Program-made: the position numbers and the translations under genes
Shown here: piece after piece, positions 1 to 9,071 of the stretch
Layout: every line of letters begins with the position of its first letter
Position numbering within the stretch: the stretch's first letter is position 1
Notes under the pieces: generated by a model
What the model was told of the DNA's origin: nothing
Databases searched by the model: none
What the model saw: only the letters and a program-made list of their open reading frames with translations
Assembly: GCF_900111455.1 (NCBI RefSeq)
Contig: NZ_FOIE01000005.1
Span: 186,001-250,000 of the forward strand
Direction of reading: 5' to 3'
Origin: Geodermatophilus poikilotrophus
Lineage (GTDB): Bacteria > Actinomycetota > Actinomycetes > Mycobacteriales > Geodermatophilaceae
DNA length: 64,000 nucleotides

Positions 1-1627
1 GGCGGACCAGCGCCACGGCCCGGGAGCCCATGTGCTTCTCCTGGCAGACGACCTCGGCCACGCCCTCGCCGCGGTAGTGGGCGAACGCCTCGGTGGGGTG
101 CTCGAGCAGTCCCGGCCGCGACGAGGTCGCCGAGGGGCTCATCGTCGGCGGCAGGTACAGCAGCTGCTCCGGCGCGACGGCGAAGCGGCTCATCACCTCC
201 AGGGCCGCCGCGGCGTTCTCCTCGCGCACGGTCACCCGCCCGGCGAGCCGGGTCTCCACGACGCGCTTGCCGAGCACGTCGTCGACGTCCAGGACGCCGT
301 CGGGACGGGCCCCGGCCGGCGGGGCGGTGCCCTCCGCGGGCAGGAACGGGCGGGCCGGGTCGTAGTACGTCTGCCGCGCGGGGACGCCGACCAGCTCGCG
401 CTCCGGGTAGCGCAGCGCGGTCAACCGGCCGCCGAACACGCAGCCGGTGTCCAGGCAGAGGGTGTTGTTCACCCACTCCGGCGTCGGCACCGGGGTGTGC
501 CCGTAGAGCACCATCGCGCGGCCGCGGTACTCCTGCGCCCACGGGTAGCGCACCGGCAGGCCGAACTCGTCGGTCTCGCCGGTCGTGTCGCCGTACAGCG
601 CGAAGCTGCGCACGCGGGCACTGGAGCGGCCCTGCAGTCGCTCGGTCAGCCCGGCGTGCGCGACGACCAGGGCCCCGCCGTCGAGCACGTAGTGACTGAC
701 CAGGCCGGCGCAGAACTCCTCGACCTCGCGCCGGAAGTCCTGGTGCTCCTCCTCGAGCTGGGTCAGCGTGCGCTCCAGGCCGTGGGTGACCTGGACGTCG
801 CGGCCGCGCAGCGCGCGCACCAGCTTGTTCTCGTGGTTGCCGGGGACGCACAGCGCGTGCCCCGCGGCGACCATGCCCATCACCAGGCGCAGCACGCCGG
901 GCGAGTCGGGCCCGCGGTCGACGAGGTCGCCGACGAAGACCGCGCGACGCCCGGCCGGGTGGACGGCGTCGACCGCCCGGCCCCGCTCGTCGCGGTGCAG
1001 CTCGTAGCCGAGCTCCCCGAGCAGTTCCTCCAGCTCGGCGCGGCAGCCGTGCACGTCACCGACGACGTCGAACGGTCCGGTGTCCTCGCGCCGGTCGTTG
1101 TACTGCTTCTCGTAGCCGATGACGGCGCGCTCGACGTCGTCCGGGCCGAGGACGTGCACCTTGCGGAAACCCTCCCGCGACAGGCCGCGCAGCCCGCGCC
1201 GCAGGTCGGCCCGCTGCCGCCGGACGACGCCGGGGGCGAGGTCGCGATCGGGCCGCGCGGCGTTGCGGGCCAGGCACTCGGCCTCGGGCACGTCGAGGAC
1301 GATGGCCACGGGCAGCACGTCGTGCTCGCGTGCCAGGCGCACGAGGGAGGCCCGGTCCTCGGCCTTGACGTTCGTGGCGTCCACGACGGTCAGCCGCCCG
1401 GCGCGCAGCCGGATGCCGGCGATGTGGTGCAGCAGGGCGAAGGCCTCCGGCGTCGCCGACTGGTCGTTCTCGTCGTCGGCCACGAGGCCGCGGCAGGCGT
1501 CGCTGGAGAGCACCTGCGTCGACGCGAAGTGCCGGCGCGCGAAGGTGCTCTTGCCCGAGCCGCTCACCCCGATCAGGACGACCAGGGACAGGTCGGGGAC
1601 GACGAGGGTGCGGGGCCCGTCGGTCAT
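1..1627 (-). CDS. pnkp: Polynucleotide kinase-phosphatase Pnkp (partial, C-terminus off the window)
   Basis: Bacterial RNA-repair enzyme combining 5'-kinase, 2',3'-phosphatase and ligase-adenylyltransferase modules; with Hen1 it repairs and marks ribotoxin-cleaved RNA. The visible ~542 residues read from ATG at 1627. A kinase P-loop (GVSGSGKST, about residues 20-28) comes first, then a calcineurin-like phosphoesterase with GDVHG (about 188), GDLVDRG and GNHE, then the start of the ligase domain with EKHMGSR (about 531), whose Lys is the expected AMP acceptor. The window ends just after this motif. The ATG overlaps the hen1 stop (ATGA), so the two genes are translationally coupled. Domain order matches the known family; only the C-terminal end is unseen. 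Confidence 0.95.
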   Translation of the reverse strand, partial: MTDGPRTLVVPDLSLVVLIGVSGSGKSTFARRHFASTQVLSSDACRGLVADDENDQSATPEAFALLHHIAGIRLRAGRLTVVDATNVKAEDRASLVRLAREHDVLPVAIVLDVPEAECLARNAARPDRDLAPGVVRRQRADLRRGLRGLSREGFRKVHVLGPDDVERAVIGYEKQYNDRREDTGPFDVVGDVHGCRAELEELLGELGYELHRDERGRAVDAVHPAGRRAVFVGDLVDRGPDSPGVLRLVMGMVAAGHALCVPGNHENKLVRALRGRDVQVTHGLERTLTQLEEEHQDFRREVEEFCAGLVSHYVLDGGALVVAHAGLTERLQGRSSARVRSFALYGDTTGETDEFGLPVRYPWAQEYRGRAMVLYGHTPVPTPEWVNNTLCLDTGCVFGGRLTALRYPERELVGVPARQTYYDPARPFLPAEGTAPPAGARPDGVLDVDDVLGKRVVETRLAGRVTVREENAAAALEVMSRFAVAPEQLLYLPPTMSPSATSSRPGLLEHPTEAFAHYRGEGVAEVVCQEKHMGSRAVALVR

Positions 1628-3105
1628 CCCGCCACCTCCCCCGCGCCCCGGGTGAACACGGCCAGCTGGGAGGGCGAGCCGACCTCGGGGTCCTCGGTCC
1701 CGACGCCCAGCAGGCGGACGGCGTACCCGTACCGCTCCCCCACCGCGGTCGCCCACCCGGAGAACTCCGCGCGGGTCCACTCGAAGCGGTGGTCGCGGTG
1801 CCGGAAGGCGCCGGCCGGCAGGTCGGTGTAGCGCACGTTGAACTCCACGTTGGGGGTGGTGACGACGACGGTCGCCGGCGCCGCGGCCCCGAAGACCGCG
1901 TGCTCCAGGGCCGGCAGCCGGTCCGGGTCGAGGTGCTCGACGACCTCCACGAGCACCGCCGCGTCGTAGCCGCGCAGCCGGGCGTCGGTGTAGGTCAGCC
2001 CGCTCTGCAACAGCCGGACCCGCGCGCGCTGCCGCTCGGGCATGCGGTCCAGGCGCAGCCGCCGGGCGGCGACCTCCAGCGCACGGGCGCTGACGTCGAC
2101 GCCGAGCACCTCGGTGAACGTGGGTTCGGCGAGCAGCGCGGGCAGCAGCGCGCCGGCGCCGCAGCCGAGGTCGACGACCCGCTGCGCGCCCGCAGAGCGC
2201 AGGGCGGCCAGCACCGCGCCGTGCCGCTGCAGCGCCAGGGGCAGCGGACGGTCGGCGTCCACGTCGGCGTCCGCGGCTGCATCGGCGTCCACGTCGGCAC
2301 CCCCGGGCCCTCCGGCCGCGGTCACCGGCGGAGCGGTCGCGTCGTCCAGGGCGTCGGGCTCGGCGTCGTCGACCTCGGCGAGCCGCTCGATGGCCCGGCG
2401 GGTCAGCGTGGCCCGGTGCTTGAGGTACCGGCGGGTGATCAGCTCCCGGTCCGGGTGGGCGGCCAGCCAGCCGCTGCCGGCGCGCAGCAGCTTCTCGACC
2501 TCGTCGGCGCCGATCCAGTGGTGCTTGGCGTCGTCGAGCACCGGCAGCGCGACGTAGAGCTGGTTGAGCGCGTCGGCGAGCCGCAGGTCCCCGGTCAGCC
2601 GCAGGTCCACGTACCGGGAGTCCCCCCACCCGGGGACCGCCTCGTCGAGCGGTACCGCCGTCGCCTCGACCCGCCAGCCCAGCGGGGCGAAGAAGCGGTG
2701 CGCCATCTCCGCTCCGCCGCGGCAGGACAGCGCCGGGACGTGCACCTCCAGCGGCAGGGCGACGTCGACCAGCTCCGGCCGCTCCCTGCTCACGCCCCGG
2801 CGGGCGCTGGCGAACGCCTTGCCCAGCGCCACGGCCAGCAGGCTGGAGGCGGCGTAGGGCCGGTCGTTGACGTACTGCGCGAGCGCGGCGCCCTCGGTCC
2901 CGCCGGCGCGGGCGGTGCGCACCAGCCCGACCGGGTCCACCTCGAGCAGCAGCGCCACGGTGCAGCGCTGGTCGGTCGCCTCCGGGTAGAAGACGTGCGC
3001 CGTGCCGGTCGAGACCTCGACCTGCTGCGCCCGCGCGGGGTTCTTGTGCAGCAGGAAGCCCAGGTCGGTCGCCGGCGGGCGGGTGGTGGTCAGCGTGACG
3101 AGCAC
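1624..3105 (-). CDS. hen1: 3'-terminal RNA ribose 2'-O-methyltransferase Hen1
   Basis: Methylates the 2'-OH of the 3'-terminal nucleotide at an RNA break before Pnkp sealing, which protects the repaired site from renewed cleavage. At 493 aa it has the bacterial layout: an N-terminal half resembling the Hen1 N-terminal (ligase-activating) domain and a C-terminal SAM methyltransferase with VVDLGCGAG and VVEVVEHLD. Near residues 435-444 is the metal-binding signature HRDHRFEWT. The start is GTG at 3105, giving the typical N-terminus (MLVTLTTTRPPATDLGFLLH). An Asp/Ala-rich linker separates the halves (about residues 245-290). Its stop overlaps the pnkp start by ATGA. Confidence 0.95.
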   Translation of the reverse strand: MLVTLTTTRPPATDLGFLLHKNPARAQQVEVSTGTAHVFYPEATDQRCTVALLLEVDPVGLVRTARAGGTEGAALAQYVNDRPYAASSLLAVALGKAFASARRGVSRERPELVDVALPLEVHVPALSCRGGAEMAHRFFAPLGWRVEATAVPLDEAVPGWGDSRYVDLRLTGDLRLADALNQLYVALPVLDDAKHHWIGADEVEKLLRAGSGWLAAHPDRELITRRYLKHRATLTRRAIERLAEVDDAEPDALDDATAPPVTAAGGPGGADVDADAAADADVDADRPLPLALQRHGAVLAALRSAGAQRVVDLGCGAGALLPALLAEPTFTEVLGVDVSARALEVAARRLRLDRMPERQRARVRLLQSGLTYTDARLRGYDAAVLVEVVEHLDPDRLPALEHAVFGAAAPATVVVTTPNVEFNVRYTDLPAGAFRHRDHRFEWTRAEFSGWATAVGERYGYAVRLLGVGTEDPEVGSPSQLAVFTRGAGEVAG

Positions 3106-3156
3106 GCCGCAGTGTGACCGCTCGACTCCGGCTGGTCGACCGCTTTCGCCGGTGGC

Positions 3157-3798
3157 TCAGGCGGCGGCGTCGCCGTGCTTGAGGTCGCCGCTCGGATCGC
3201 TGCCGGCCAGCGGCAGTCCGGAGAGCCACCGGGCGAAGCCGTCGGGATCGCGCCGCTCGAGCTCGTCGAGGGTCTGCTCCCGCCGGACGACGATCGCCTC
3301 GCGGGTGCGGGCGTCGAGCGGACCGGACAGCGCCGTCGTCGTCCGGACCCACTCGCGGCCGAGGTCGGCGGTCGACAGCGAGGACACCGGCGGCAGCGGG
3401 GCCGCGGGCCGGCGCGCCGGGGCCACGACGGTCGGGGACGCAACCCCGACCCCGGCACCGCGACTGCGGACGAGCCAGACGACCGTCCAGGTGCCTGCGG
3501 CGGCGCCGGCGACCAGCAGGGTGAGCACCGCCCCACCGAGGACGGCGGTCCCGGAGAGGACCAGCAGCACCCCGACGGTCGCCACGCCGGCCTTCCAGGC
3601 CGCGTCGACGACGGCGGGCTTCCCCGGCCGGGACTCACGGGTCACCCCTGCTGCCAGGCAGGCGGAGACCACCGCGGCGAGCCCCACCGCGACCAGACCG
3701 GGCGGTCGCAGGGCCAGGCCACCGACGACGGCCAGCCCGGCGCCGACGACGGCACCGGACCAGAGCAGGAGGCGGGGAAGCGGACCGCGGGTGGACAC
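3157..3798 (-). CDS. Hypothetical membrane protein
   Basis: A 213-residue protein of no recognised family. It starts at GTG 3798, with GGAGG about 9 nt upstream. Two pairs of hydrophobic segments fill the first ~110 residues (around LLLWSGAVVGAGLAVVGGLA and VGVLLVLSGTAVLGGAVLTLL). A soluble C-terminal region of about 90 residues follows, beginning with a Pro/Ala linker and ending in charged helices (for example REQTLDELERRDPDGFARWL). It ends 51 bp before hen1 on the same strand and could share its transcript, but nothing in the sequence connects it to RNA repair. A much longer frame opens upstream but runs antisense to the stress-protein and permease genes and is a shadow. Confidence 0.65.
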   Translation of the reverse strand: MSTRGPLPRLLLWSGAVVGAGLAVVGGLALRPPGLVAVGLAAVVSACLAAGVTRESRPGKPAVVDAAWKAGVATVGVLLVLSGTAVLGGAVLTLLVAGAAAGTWTVVWLVRSRGAGVGVASPTVVAPARRPAAPLPPVSSLSTADLGREWVRTTTALSGPLDARTREAIVVRREQTLDELERRDPDGFARWLSGLPLAGSDPSGDLKHGDAAA

Positions 3799-3990
3799 GG
3801 GGGCACCCTCCGGGGGCGGGGCCGGACACAGGAGGCGGGCGGTCACCGGCGGAGCGACGACCCGGATCCCGCCCTTACCCAGCCGCACGCGTCTTGCACC
3901 CTCCGTGGCGGCGCGGTCTCTTCCCTGCGGCGCTCCGTGCGAGGACCCTCGACGGCAGCCACGGGGGACGACCGTCATCCGGAGGTGCCC

Positions 3991-4899
3991 GTGCCCACGA
4001 CGACCCCCATCCCCGCCGGGACGCTGCCCACGCCAGGCCCGGCGGACGACCGCCCGCAGGCGCCGCCCCTGGTGGTCGGCGCCGACGGCAGCGAGTGCGG
4101 GCTGCGGGCGGTCCGCTGGGCCGCCGAGGAAGCCGTCCGCCGCGACGCACCGCTGCGGATCGTGCACGCCACCCCGCACCACGGGCGCCAGGGGGTGGCC
4201 GGCTCCCCGGCTCCCGAGCTGCCGCGCGCCCGCGGGGCCACGGCCCAGGCGTACACGGTCGCCCGGCACACCGCGCCGTCGGTCGCGGTCTCCACCGAGG
4301 TGGTCCCCGGTGACCCGGTGGCCGCGCTGCTGCGGGCGGCCGAGGACGCCCAGCTCGTCGTCCTCGGGATCACCACCACCGGGGCCGCCGACGAGCTGGT
4401 GCTCGCGTCCGTCGCCCAGCGGGTGGCCGCCCGCTCGCCCCGCCCGGTGGTCGTCGTCCCCCGGTCCCGGCCGGGTGGCACCGGCTCCCGCCCGCACGTG
4501 GCGGTGGTCGGCCTCGGCGAGCACGAGGACGACGAGCCGGTCGCCGTCTTCGCCGCCGAGGAGGCGCTGCGGACCGGCCGGCCGCTGCTGGTGCTGCACA
4601 CCCGGTCCGACGACGGTGGCGAGTGGGGCGCGGACTCCCCGCGGTGGGCCGAGCGGTGGCCGGACCTGCGGCTGACGCACACCCCGGTGCCCGGGCCGAC
4701 CGGCGGCCGGGTGCTGGCCGCGGCCTGCCCCACCCCGTTGCTGGCGATGACCGCGGGCCACGGTGGGCTGCTGCACCGGCCGATGGACGGGCTGCACCGC
4801 TGGCTGCTGCGGCACTGCACCTCCCCGATGGCCTTCGTGCCGCCGGTGCACCGGGTGACCGGGAAGGAGCCGCGCGAGGAGATCATCGCCGTCGGCTGA
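3991..4899 (+). CDS. Tandem-domain universal stress protein (UspA family)
   Basis: A 302-aa cytoplasmic protein with two Usp folds. The first begins at PLVVGADGSECGLRAVRWA (about residue 26). The second begins near PHVAVVGLGEHEDDEPVAVF (about residue 168) and is degenerate. The first repeat ends with VVVVPRSRPGGTGS, which resembles the nucleotide-binding G-x2-G-x9-G(S/T) region. The start is GTG 3991 with GGAGG at 3981-3985; the open frame extends far upstream but without coding character. Tandem Usp proteins of about 300 aa are common in actinobacteria and bind ATP or cAMP under hypoxia or stress. The specific role here is unknown. Confidence 0.85.
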   Translation: MPTTTPIPAGTLPTPGPADDRPQAPPLVVGADGSECGLRAVRWAAEEAVRRDAPLRIVHATPHHGRQGVAGSPAPELPRARGATAQAYTVARHTAPSVAVSTEVVPGDPVAALLRAAEDAQLVVLGITTTGAADELVLASVAQRVAARSPRPVVVVPRSRPGGTGSRPHVAVVGLGEHEDDEPVAVFAAEEALRTGRPLLVLHTRSDDGGEWGADSPRWAERWPDLRLTHTPVPGPTGGRVLAAACPTPLLAMTAGHGGLLHRPMDGLHRWLLRHCTSPMAFVPPVHRVTGKEPREEIIAVG

Positions 4900-4956
4900 G
4901 GGAGGACCCCGGCCTCCTCGGCCCGCAGGGAGCCCGGCCGGGCATGATCGTCGCCC

Positions 4957-5733
4957 GTGGGTCCCTCCGTCGTCGACCTCGGTCCCCGGCTGGCGGTGGC
5001 ACTGGTCCTGCTGACCGCGCTCGCCGCCGCGGCCGGCCGGCTCTCCGGCCTCGGGGTGGACCGGCCGGTCGTCGTCGCCGCGGTGCGCGCGACGGTCCAG
5101 CTGGCCGTCGTGTCGGCGGTCCTGCTCGTCGTCGTGCGCTCGCTGGCGCTGTCGGGGTCGTTCCTGGTGGTCATGGTCGGCGTCGCGGCGGTGACGGCGG
5201 CCGGGCGGGCCACCGGGCTGGCGCTCCGCGACGCGGGCACGGCCCGCCGGGTGGGCACCGCCGCGGTCCCCGTGCTGGTCGGCGCCGTCCCGGTGGTGGC
5301 CCTCGTGCTGGCCAGCGGCACGGTCCCGCTGCGCGGTGAGGCGGTCATCCCGATCGCCGGGATCCTCGTCGGTGGGGCGATGACCGCGACGTCCCTGGCC
5401 GGCCGCCGGCTGCGGGAGGAGCTCGACGCGCGGCGCGGGGAGGTCGAGGCCGCCCTCGCGCTCGGGCTGGTGCAGCGCGACGCCGTCCGCGAGCTGCTGC
5501 GGCCCGCCGCCTCCACCGCCCTGGTGCCCCCGCTGGACCAGACCCGGACCGTCGGGCTCGTCACGCTCCCCGGCGCGTTCGTCGGGGTACTCCTGGGTGG
5601 CGGCAGCCCGGTGGAGGCCGGCGCGGCCCAGCTGCTGGTGCTCATCGGCCTGCTGGCCGCGCAGGTCACCGCCGCGTGGACGGTGGTGGAGCTGGTCGCC
5701 CGAGGCCGGCTGCTCCCCGACGTCCCCCGGTGA
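4957..5733 (+). CDS. UPF0014 / FetB-like ABC transporter permease
   Basis: A 258-aa polytopic membrane protein of the UPF0014 family, typified by E. coli FetB, the membrane subunit of an iron exporter. About seven hydrophobic segments are visible. The family signature is clear: PIAGILVGGAMTATSLAGRR (about residue 130) and TRTVGLVTLPGAFVGVLLGG (about residue 191). The usual ATPase partner FetA is not adjacent; the neighbours are a Usp protein upstream and a protease downstream. The start is GTG 4957; an ATG at 4944 is in another frame. Substrate by family analogy only. Confidence 0.85.
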   Translation: MGPSVVDLGPRLAVALVLLTALAAAAGRLSGLGVDRPVVVAAVRATVQLAVVSAVLLVVVRSLALSGSFLVVMVGVAAVTAAGRATGLALRDAGTARRVGTAAVPVLVGAVPVVALVLASGTVPLRGEAVIPIAGILVGGAMTATSLAGRRLREELDARRGEVEAALALGLVQRDAVRELLRPAASTALVPPLDQTRTVGLVTLPGAFVGVLLGGGSPVEAGAAQLLVLIGLLAAQVTAAWTVVELVARGRLLPDVPR

Positions 5734-5839
5734 CACGTCCAGGGACCTCACAGGGGACCGCAAGCGCCGGGGCAGCGGCTCCGGTCAGAGTGGATGTCGG
5801 AGGGCGGTGGACGGCCGCCCACGAGGAGGACGAGGACAC

Positions 5840-7156
5840 GTGGACCCCTACGGCACCCCCCACTCGGCGTCGGGCAACTGGGCGCCGCCGACCTGGCCCC
5901 AGCAGCCTGCCGGCGGACGCGCTGCGCCGGGGCAGCAGGCCACGGGGTCCGCCGCGCCGGGTTCCCCCCTCCCCGGCCAGCCGCCGTTCGGGCAGCCGGG
6001 TCAGCACGGCCAGCCGGGCCCGGTCCCCGCGGCGCCCCCCGCACCGTCCCGCCCGGCGGGCCGGTGGCGCATCGGCGTCGCCGGTCTGCTCGCCGGGGCG
6101 CTGATCGGCGGCGGCGCCGGAGCCGGCGTGGCCCTGCTCGCCGACGGGCCGGACGGCAGCACCGGCGGCGGCACGGCCGCCGCGCAGAACGTCACCATCA
6201 CCAACCCGCAGACGGCGACCGCGGTCACCGCGGCCGCGGCCAAGGCGGCCCCCAGCGTCGTGACCGTCTACGTCACCGGCGCCTCGGGCTCGGGCAGCGG
6301 GTCCGGCGTCGTCCTCAGCGAGGACGGCTACGTGCTGACCAACAACCACGTGATCAGCCTGGACGGCGCGGGTTCGGCGGTCGTCTCGGTGCGCACCTCC
6401 GACGGCACGCTGTACGACGCCACCGTCGTCGGCACGCAGCCGGTGTACGACCTGGCGGTGCTGGAGCTGCAGGGCGCCTCCGGCCTGACCCCGGCGACCT
6501 TCGCCGACTCCGACGCGGTGCAGGTCGGCGACCTGGCCGTGGCGATCGGGGCCCCGCTGGGTCTGTCGGACACGGTGACCGACGGCATCGTCAGCGCCAC
6601 GGGCCGGGCCGTGGCCACCGGCTCCACCGAGGGCGACGCCACCGTCATCGACGCGCTGCAGACCGACGCGGCCATCAACCCCGGCAACTCCGGCGGCGCG
6701 CTGGTCGACGGCGCCGGCGAGGTGGTCGGCATCAACACCGCCATCGCCACGGTCGCCTCCGGGGCGCCGGGGCAGTCGACGGAGAGCGGCAGCATCGGCG
6801 TCGGCTTCGCCATCCCGGGGAACACCGCGAAGCGCATCGCCCAGGAGCTGGTGGCCGACGGCTCGGCCGAGATCACCTACCTGGGCGTGAGCGCGCAGAC
6901 CGCCGCGGACCCGGACCATCCCGAGGTCGGCACCGGGGCGCAGCTGGTGCAGGTGCAGCCGGGCACCCCGGCGTCCGACGCGGGACTGCAGTCCGACGAC
7001 GTCATCACCGCGGTCGGCGACCGGGTCGTGACGACCTCGACCGAGCTGACCGCCGCCGTCCGCAGCGCCGCCCCCGGCGACGAGGTCACCCTCACCGTGC
7101 GCCGCGGGCAGCAGTCCGAGCAGGTCGACGTCACCCTGGGCGCCACCGAGGGCTGA
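5840..7156 (+). CDS. HtrA/DegP-type S1C serine protease with PDZ domain
   Basis: A 438-aa membrane-anchored protease. A Pro/Gln-rich cytoplasmic N-terminus (about residues 1-76) precedes one transmembrane helix (about 77-100). The chymotrypsin-like domain then carries the triad His170 (TNNHVIS), Asp204 (YDLAVLEL) and Ser284 (NPGNSGGALVD). A C-terminal PDZ domain (about 345-435) includes VQPGTPASDAGLQSDDVITA. The start is GTG 5840, after a GAGGA-type ribosome site. Such proteases degrade or refold damaged exported proteins, often under envelope-stress control. A terminator-like hairpin follows directly at 7161-7213. Confidence 0.93.
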   Translation: MDPYGTPHSASGNWAPPTWPQQPAGGRAAPGQQATGSAAPGSPLPGQPPFGQPGQHGQPGPVPAAPPAPSRPAGRWRIGVAGLLAGALIGGGAGAGVALLADGPDGSTGGGTAAAQNVTITNPQTATAVTAAAAKAAPSVVTVYVTGASGSGSGSGVVLSEDGYVLTNNHVISLDGAGSAVVSVRTSDGTLYDATVVGTQPVYDLAVLELQGASGLTPATFADSDAVQVGDLAVAIGAPLGLSDTVTDGIVSATGRAVATGSTEGDATVIDALQTDAAINPGNSGGALVDGAGEVVGINTAIATVASGAPGQSTESGSIGVGFAIPGNTAKRIAQELVADGSAEITYLGVSAQTAADPDHPEVGTGAQLVQVQPGTPASDAGLQSDDVITAVGDRVVTTSTELTAAVRSAAPGDEVTLTVRRGQQSEQVDVTLGATEG

Positions 7157-7160
7157 TGGA

Positions 7161-7213
7161 GGACCTCGTCCCCCTCACCCCTCGCAGGCTCGGGGCGAGC
7201 CTCTGGACGAGGC
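7161..7213 (+). terminator. Terminator-like hairpin, intergenic repeat family E
   Basis: CCTCGTCC (7164-7171) pairs with GGACGAGG (7205-7212) around a spacer rich in CTCGCAGG and GGGCGAGCC. It lies just after the HtrA stop. The spacer is nearly the same as that of the element at 35571-35625, so this is a copy of a repeated element and not a unique terminator. Confidence 0.6.
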
Positions 7214-7221
7214 CGCCCTCC

Positions 7222-7227
7222 TAGGCT
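7222..7227 (+). promoter_or_regulatory. Leaderless -10 element of the DUF445 gene
   Basis: TAGGCT lies 7 nt before the GTG start at 7235, the usual actinobacterial leaderless arrangement. No recognisable -35 hexamer. Confidence 0.5.
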
Positions 7228-7234
7228 GGGAGGG

Positions 7235-8515
7235 GTGTCGTCGACTTCCGCGCAGGCTCCGCTGGCTGCCTCCCTCGACGACCCGGAGCGGGCCCGCGAC
7301 CTGGCCCGCATGAAGCGGCTGGCGACCGGGCTGTTCCTGCTCGCCGCCGCCGTCTTCCTCGGCTGCGTGCTGCTCGGCGAGGACGCCGGCGCCTGGGTCG
7401 GCTACGTGCGGGCGACCGCGGAGGCCTCGATGGTCGGGGCGCTGGCCGACTGGTTCGCCGTCACCGCGCTGTTCCGGCACCCGATGCGGCTGCCGATCCC
7501 GCACACGGCGATCATCCCGCGCAAGAAGGACCAGATCGGCGCGAGCCTGGGCACCTTCGTGCAGCACAACTTCCTGACCCGGTCGGTGGTGGAGGACAAG
7601 CTGACCACCATCGACGTGCCCGGCCGGCTGGGCGCCTTCCTCGCCGCGCCGGGGCGCGCCGAGCGGCTGGCCGGGGACGCCGGGGCGGTGCTGCACTCGG
7701 TCGCCGGCCTGCTCAAGGACGACGACCTGCGGCCCGCCGTCGCCGGCCTCGTCGACCGCAAGCTGCACGCCACCCCGGCCGCCCCGGTGGTGGCCCGCGC
7801 GCTGGAGCTGGTCGTCGACGGCGACCGGCACCAGGAGGTGCTCTCGGCGGGGCTGCACGGGCTGGCCCGGTTCCTGCAGGACAACCGCGTCGTCTTCCGC
7901 GCCCAGCTGGGCGACGCCTCCCCCGCCTGGGTGCCGGACTGGGTGGACGACCGGGTGTTCGACCGCGCCTTCGCCGGGATCCAGGACTTCCTCGAGGAGG
8001 TGGGCGAGGACCCCCGACACGAGCTGCGCCGGGCCTACGACGCCCGGCTGCGCGCCTACGTGCACGCGCTGCGCACCGACCCGGGGACGGCGGCCCGCGT
8101 GGAGGACCTGAAGAAGGAGCTCCTCGAGCACCCCGCCGTCCGGACCTGGTCCGGTTCGCTGTGGACCAACCTCAAGGACGCCGCCCTCGCCGCGGCCGCC
8201 GACCCCGACTCCGCGCTGCGGGCCCGCGTCGCCGAGCTGATCCGCGAGGCCGCCCGGTTGCTGCAGAGCGACCCGCGGGTGCGCGAGCTGGTGCAGCGGC
8301 ACGCGCACACCGTCGCCGGATCCCTGGTCGAGCGCTTCTCCAGCGACGTCGCCGACCTGGTCGGCAGCACCGTCGCCCGCTGGGACACCGAGGAGACCAG
8401 CCGCCGCATCGAGCTGCAGGTCGGCCGGGACCTGCAGTTCATCCGCATCAACGGCACCGTCGTCGGCGGCCTGGCCGGGCTGGTCATCTACACCGTCGCC
8501 CAGCTCCTCGGCTGA
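7235..8515 (+). CDS. DUF445 family membrane-associated protein
   Basis: A 426-aa member of the DUF445 family; function unknown. An N-terminal hydrophobic helix (LFLLAAAVFLGCVLLG) and a C-terminal one (INGTVVGGLAGLVIYTVAQL) bracket a long, mostly helical region. The family core around residues 60-85 is obvious: VGALADWFAVTALFRHPMRL followed by PIPHTAIIPRKKDQIG. GTG 7235 is chosen because a -10 element sits 7 nt upstream. It stands alone between convergent neighbours. Confidence 0.9.
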   Translation: MSSTSAQAPLAASLDDPERARDLARMKRLATGLFLLAAAVFLGCVLLGEDAGAWVGYVRATAEASMVGALADWFAVTALFRHPMRLPIPHTAIIPRKKDQIGASLGTFVQHNFLTRSVVEDKLTTIDVPGRLGAFLAAPGRAERLAGDAGAVLHSVAGLLKDDDLRPAVAGLVDRKLHATPAAPVVARALELVVDGDRHQEVLSAGLHGLARFLQDNRVVFRAQLGDASPAWVPDWVDDRVFDRAFAGIQDFLEEVGEDPRHELRRAYDARLRAYVHALRTDPGTAARVEDLKKELLEHPAVRTWSGSLWTNLKDAALAAAADPDSALRARVAELIREAARLLQSDPRVRELVQRHAHTVAGSLVERFSSDVADLVGSTVARWDTEETSRRIELQVGRDLQFIRINGTVVGGLAGLVIYTVAQLLG

Positions 8516-8605
8516 GGGAGGTCCCCGGCGACACCGCCGATCCCGCCCGCTCCGACGGCCGTGTCCGTGCCGGATCGCCGATCTCGCCGCTGGAGGGGCC
8601 GGCGC

Positions 8606-8965
8606 TCACCTACCGGCGCGCTCGTCGAGCACGAGGGCGCCGAGGGCGAGCGCACCCCAGGCCCAGGCCGATGCGGCCACCAGGCGCCCCGTCCCGCGCC
8701 CCGCCAGTGCCGAGGGGAACACGACCGCGTCGGTCCAGTCGCAGAGCACCCGTGCCACGGTCGCGAGCCGTCGCGCCCGGCCGGCGGGTGCCGCCATCAG
8801 GGCCAGGCCGGTGACGGTGTCCCGGGCGCCGAGAGCACGCACGAGGCTGCGGGTGTCGGCCGTGTCGGCGAGCCGGGCGGGTCCGATGAGGACCCCCGGC
8901 GCCACGACCAGCGCGGCCGAGAAGGCCGCCGTGGCGGCGCCGACGGATCAGGTCACGGAGGGCAT
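8606..8965 (-). pseudogene. DUF4267-like small membrane protein with an in-frame TGA near the N-terminus
   Basis: From GTG 8905 the frame encodes 99 aa: hydrophobic segments, an ALGARD motif typical of DUF4267-type proteins, and a final helix (SAWAWGALALGALVL). The same frame continues upstream as the hydrophobic stretch SVGAATAAFSAALVVAPGV, interrupted only by TGA at 8948-8950, five codons after an ATG at 8965. Either translation starts internally at 8905 and loses half of the first helix, or a single-base change created a premature stop. The family assignment is tentative. Confidence 0.5.
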
Positions 8966-9002
8966 GTCCCCAACCAACCAGCCCCGCCGGCCGATGCCCA
9001 GT

Positions 9003-9063
9003 CGCGAGATCTGCGCAGTGGTGGCCATCAGCGCCTGGAGGCCACCACCGTGCAGATCTCGCG
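9003..9063. repeat. 61-bp palindromic element, family P1 copy A
   Basis: Two 24-nt arms (9003-9026 and 9040-9063) are inverted repeats with only two mismatches, around the loop ATCAGCGCCTGGA. The arms begin CGCGAGATCTGC. A degenerate second copy with a closely similar loop is at 29582-29643. It sits just downstream of rlmB and resembles a REP-type element. Confidence 0.8.
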
Positions 9064-9071
9064 AGGCCCGG

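Noticed and set aside
32-1831. 599-codon plus-strand frame
   Set aside because: Antisense to pnkp, whose kinase, phosphatase and ligase motifs are unmistakable.
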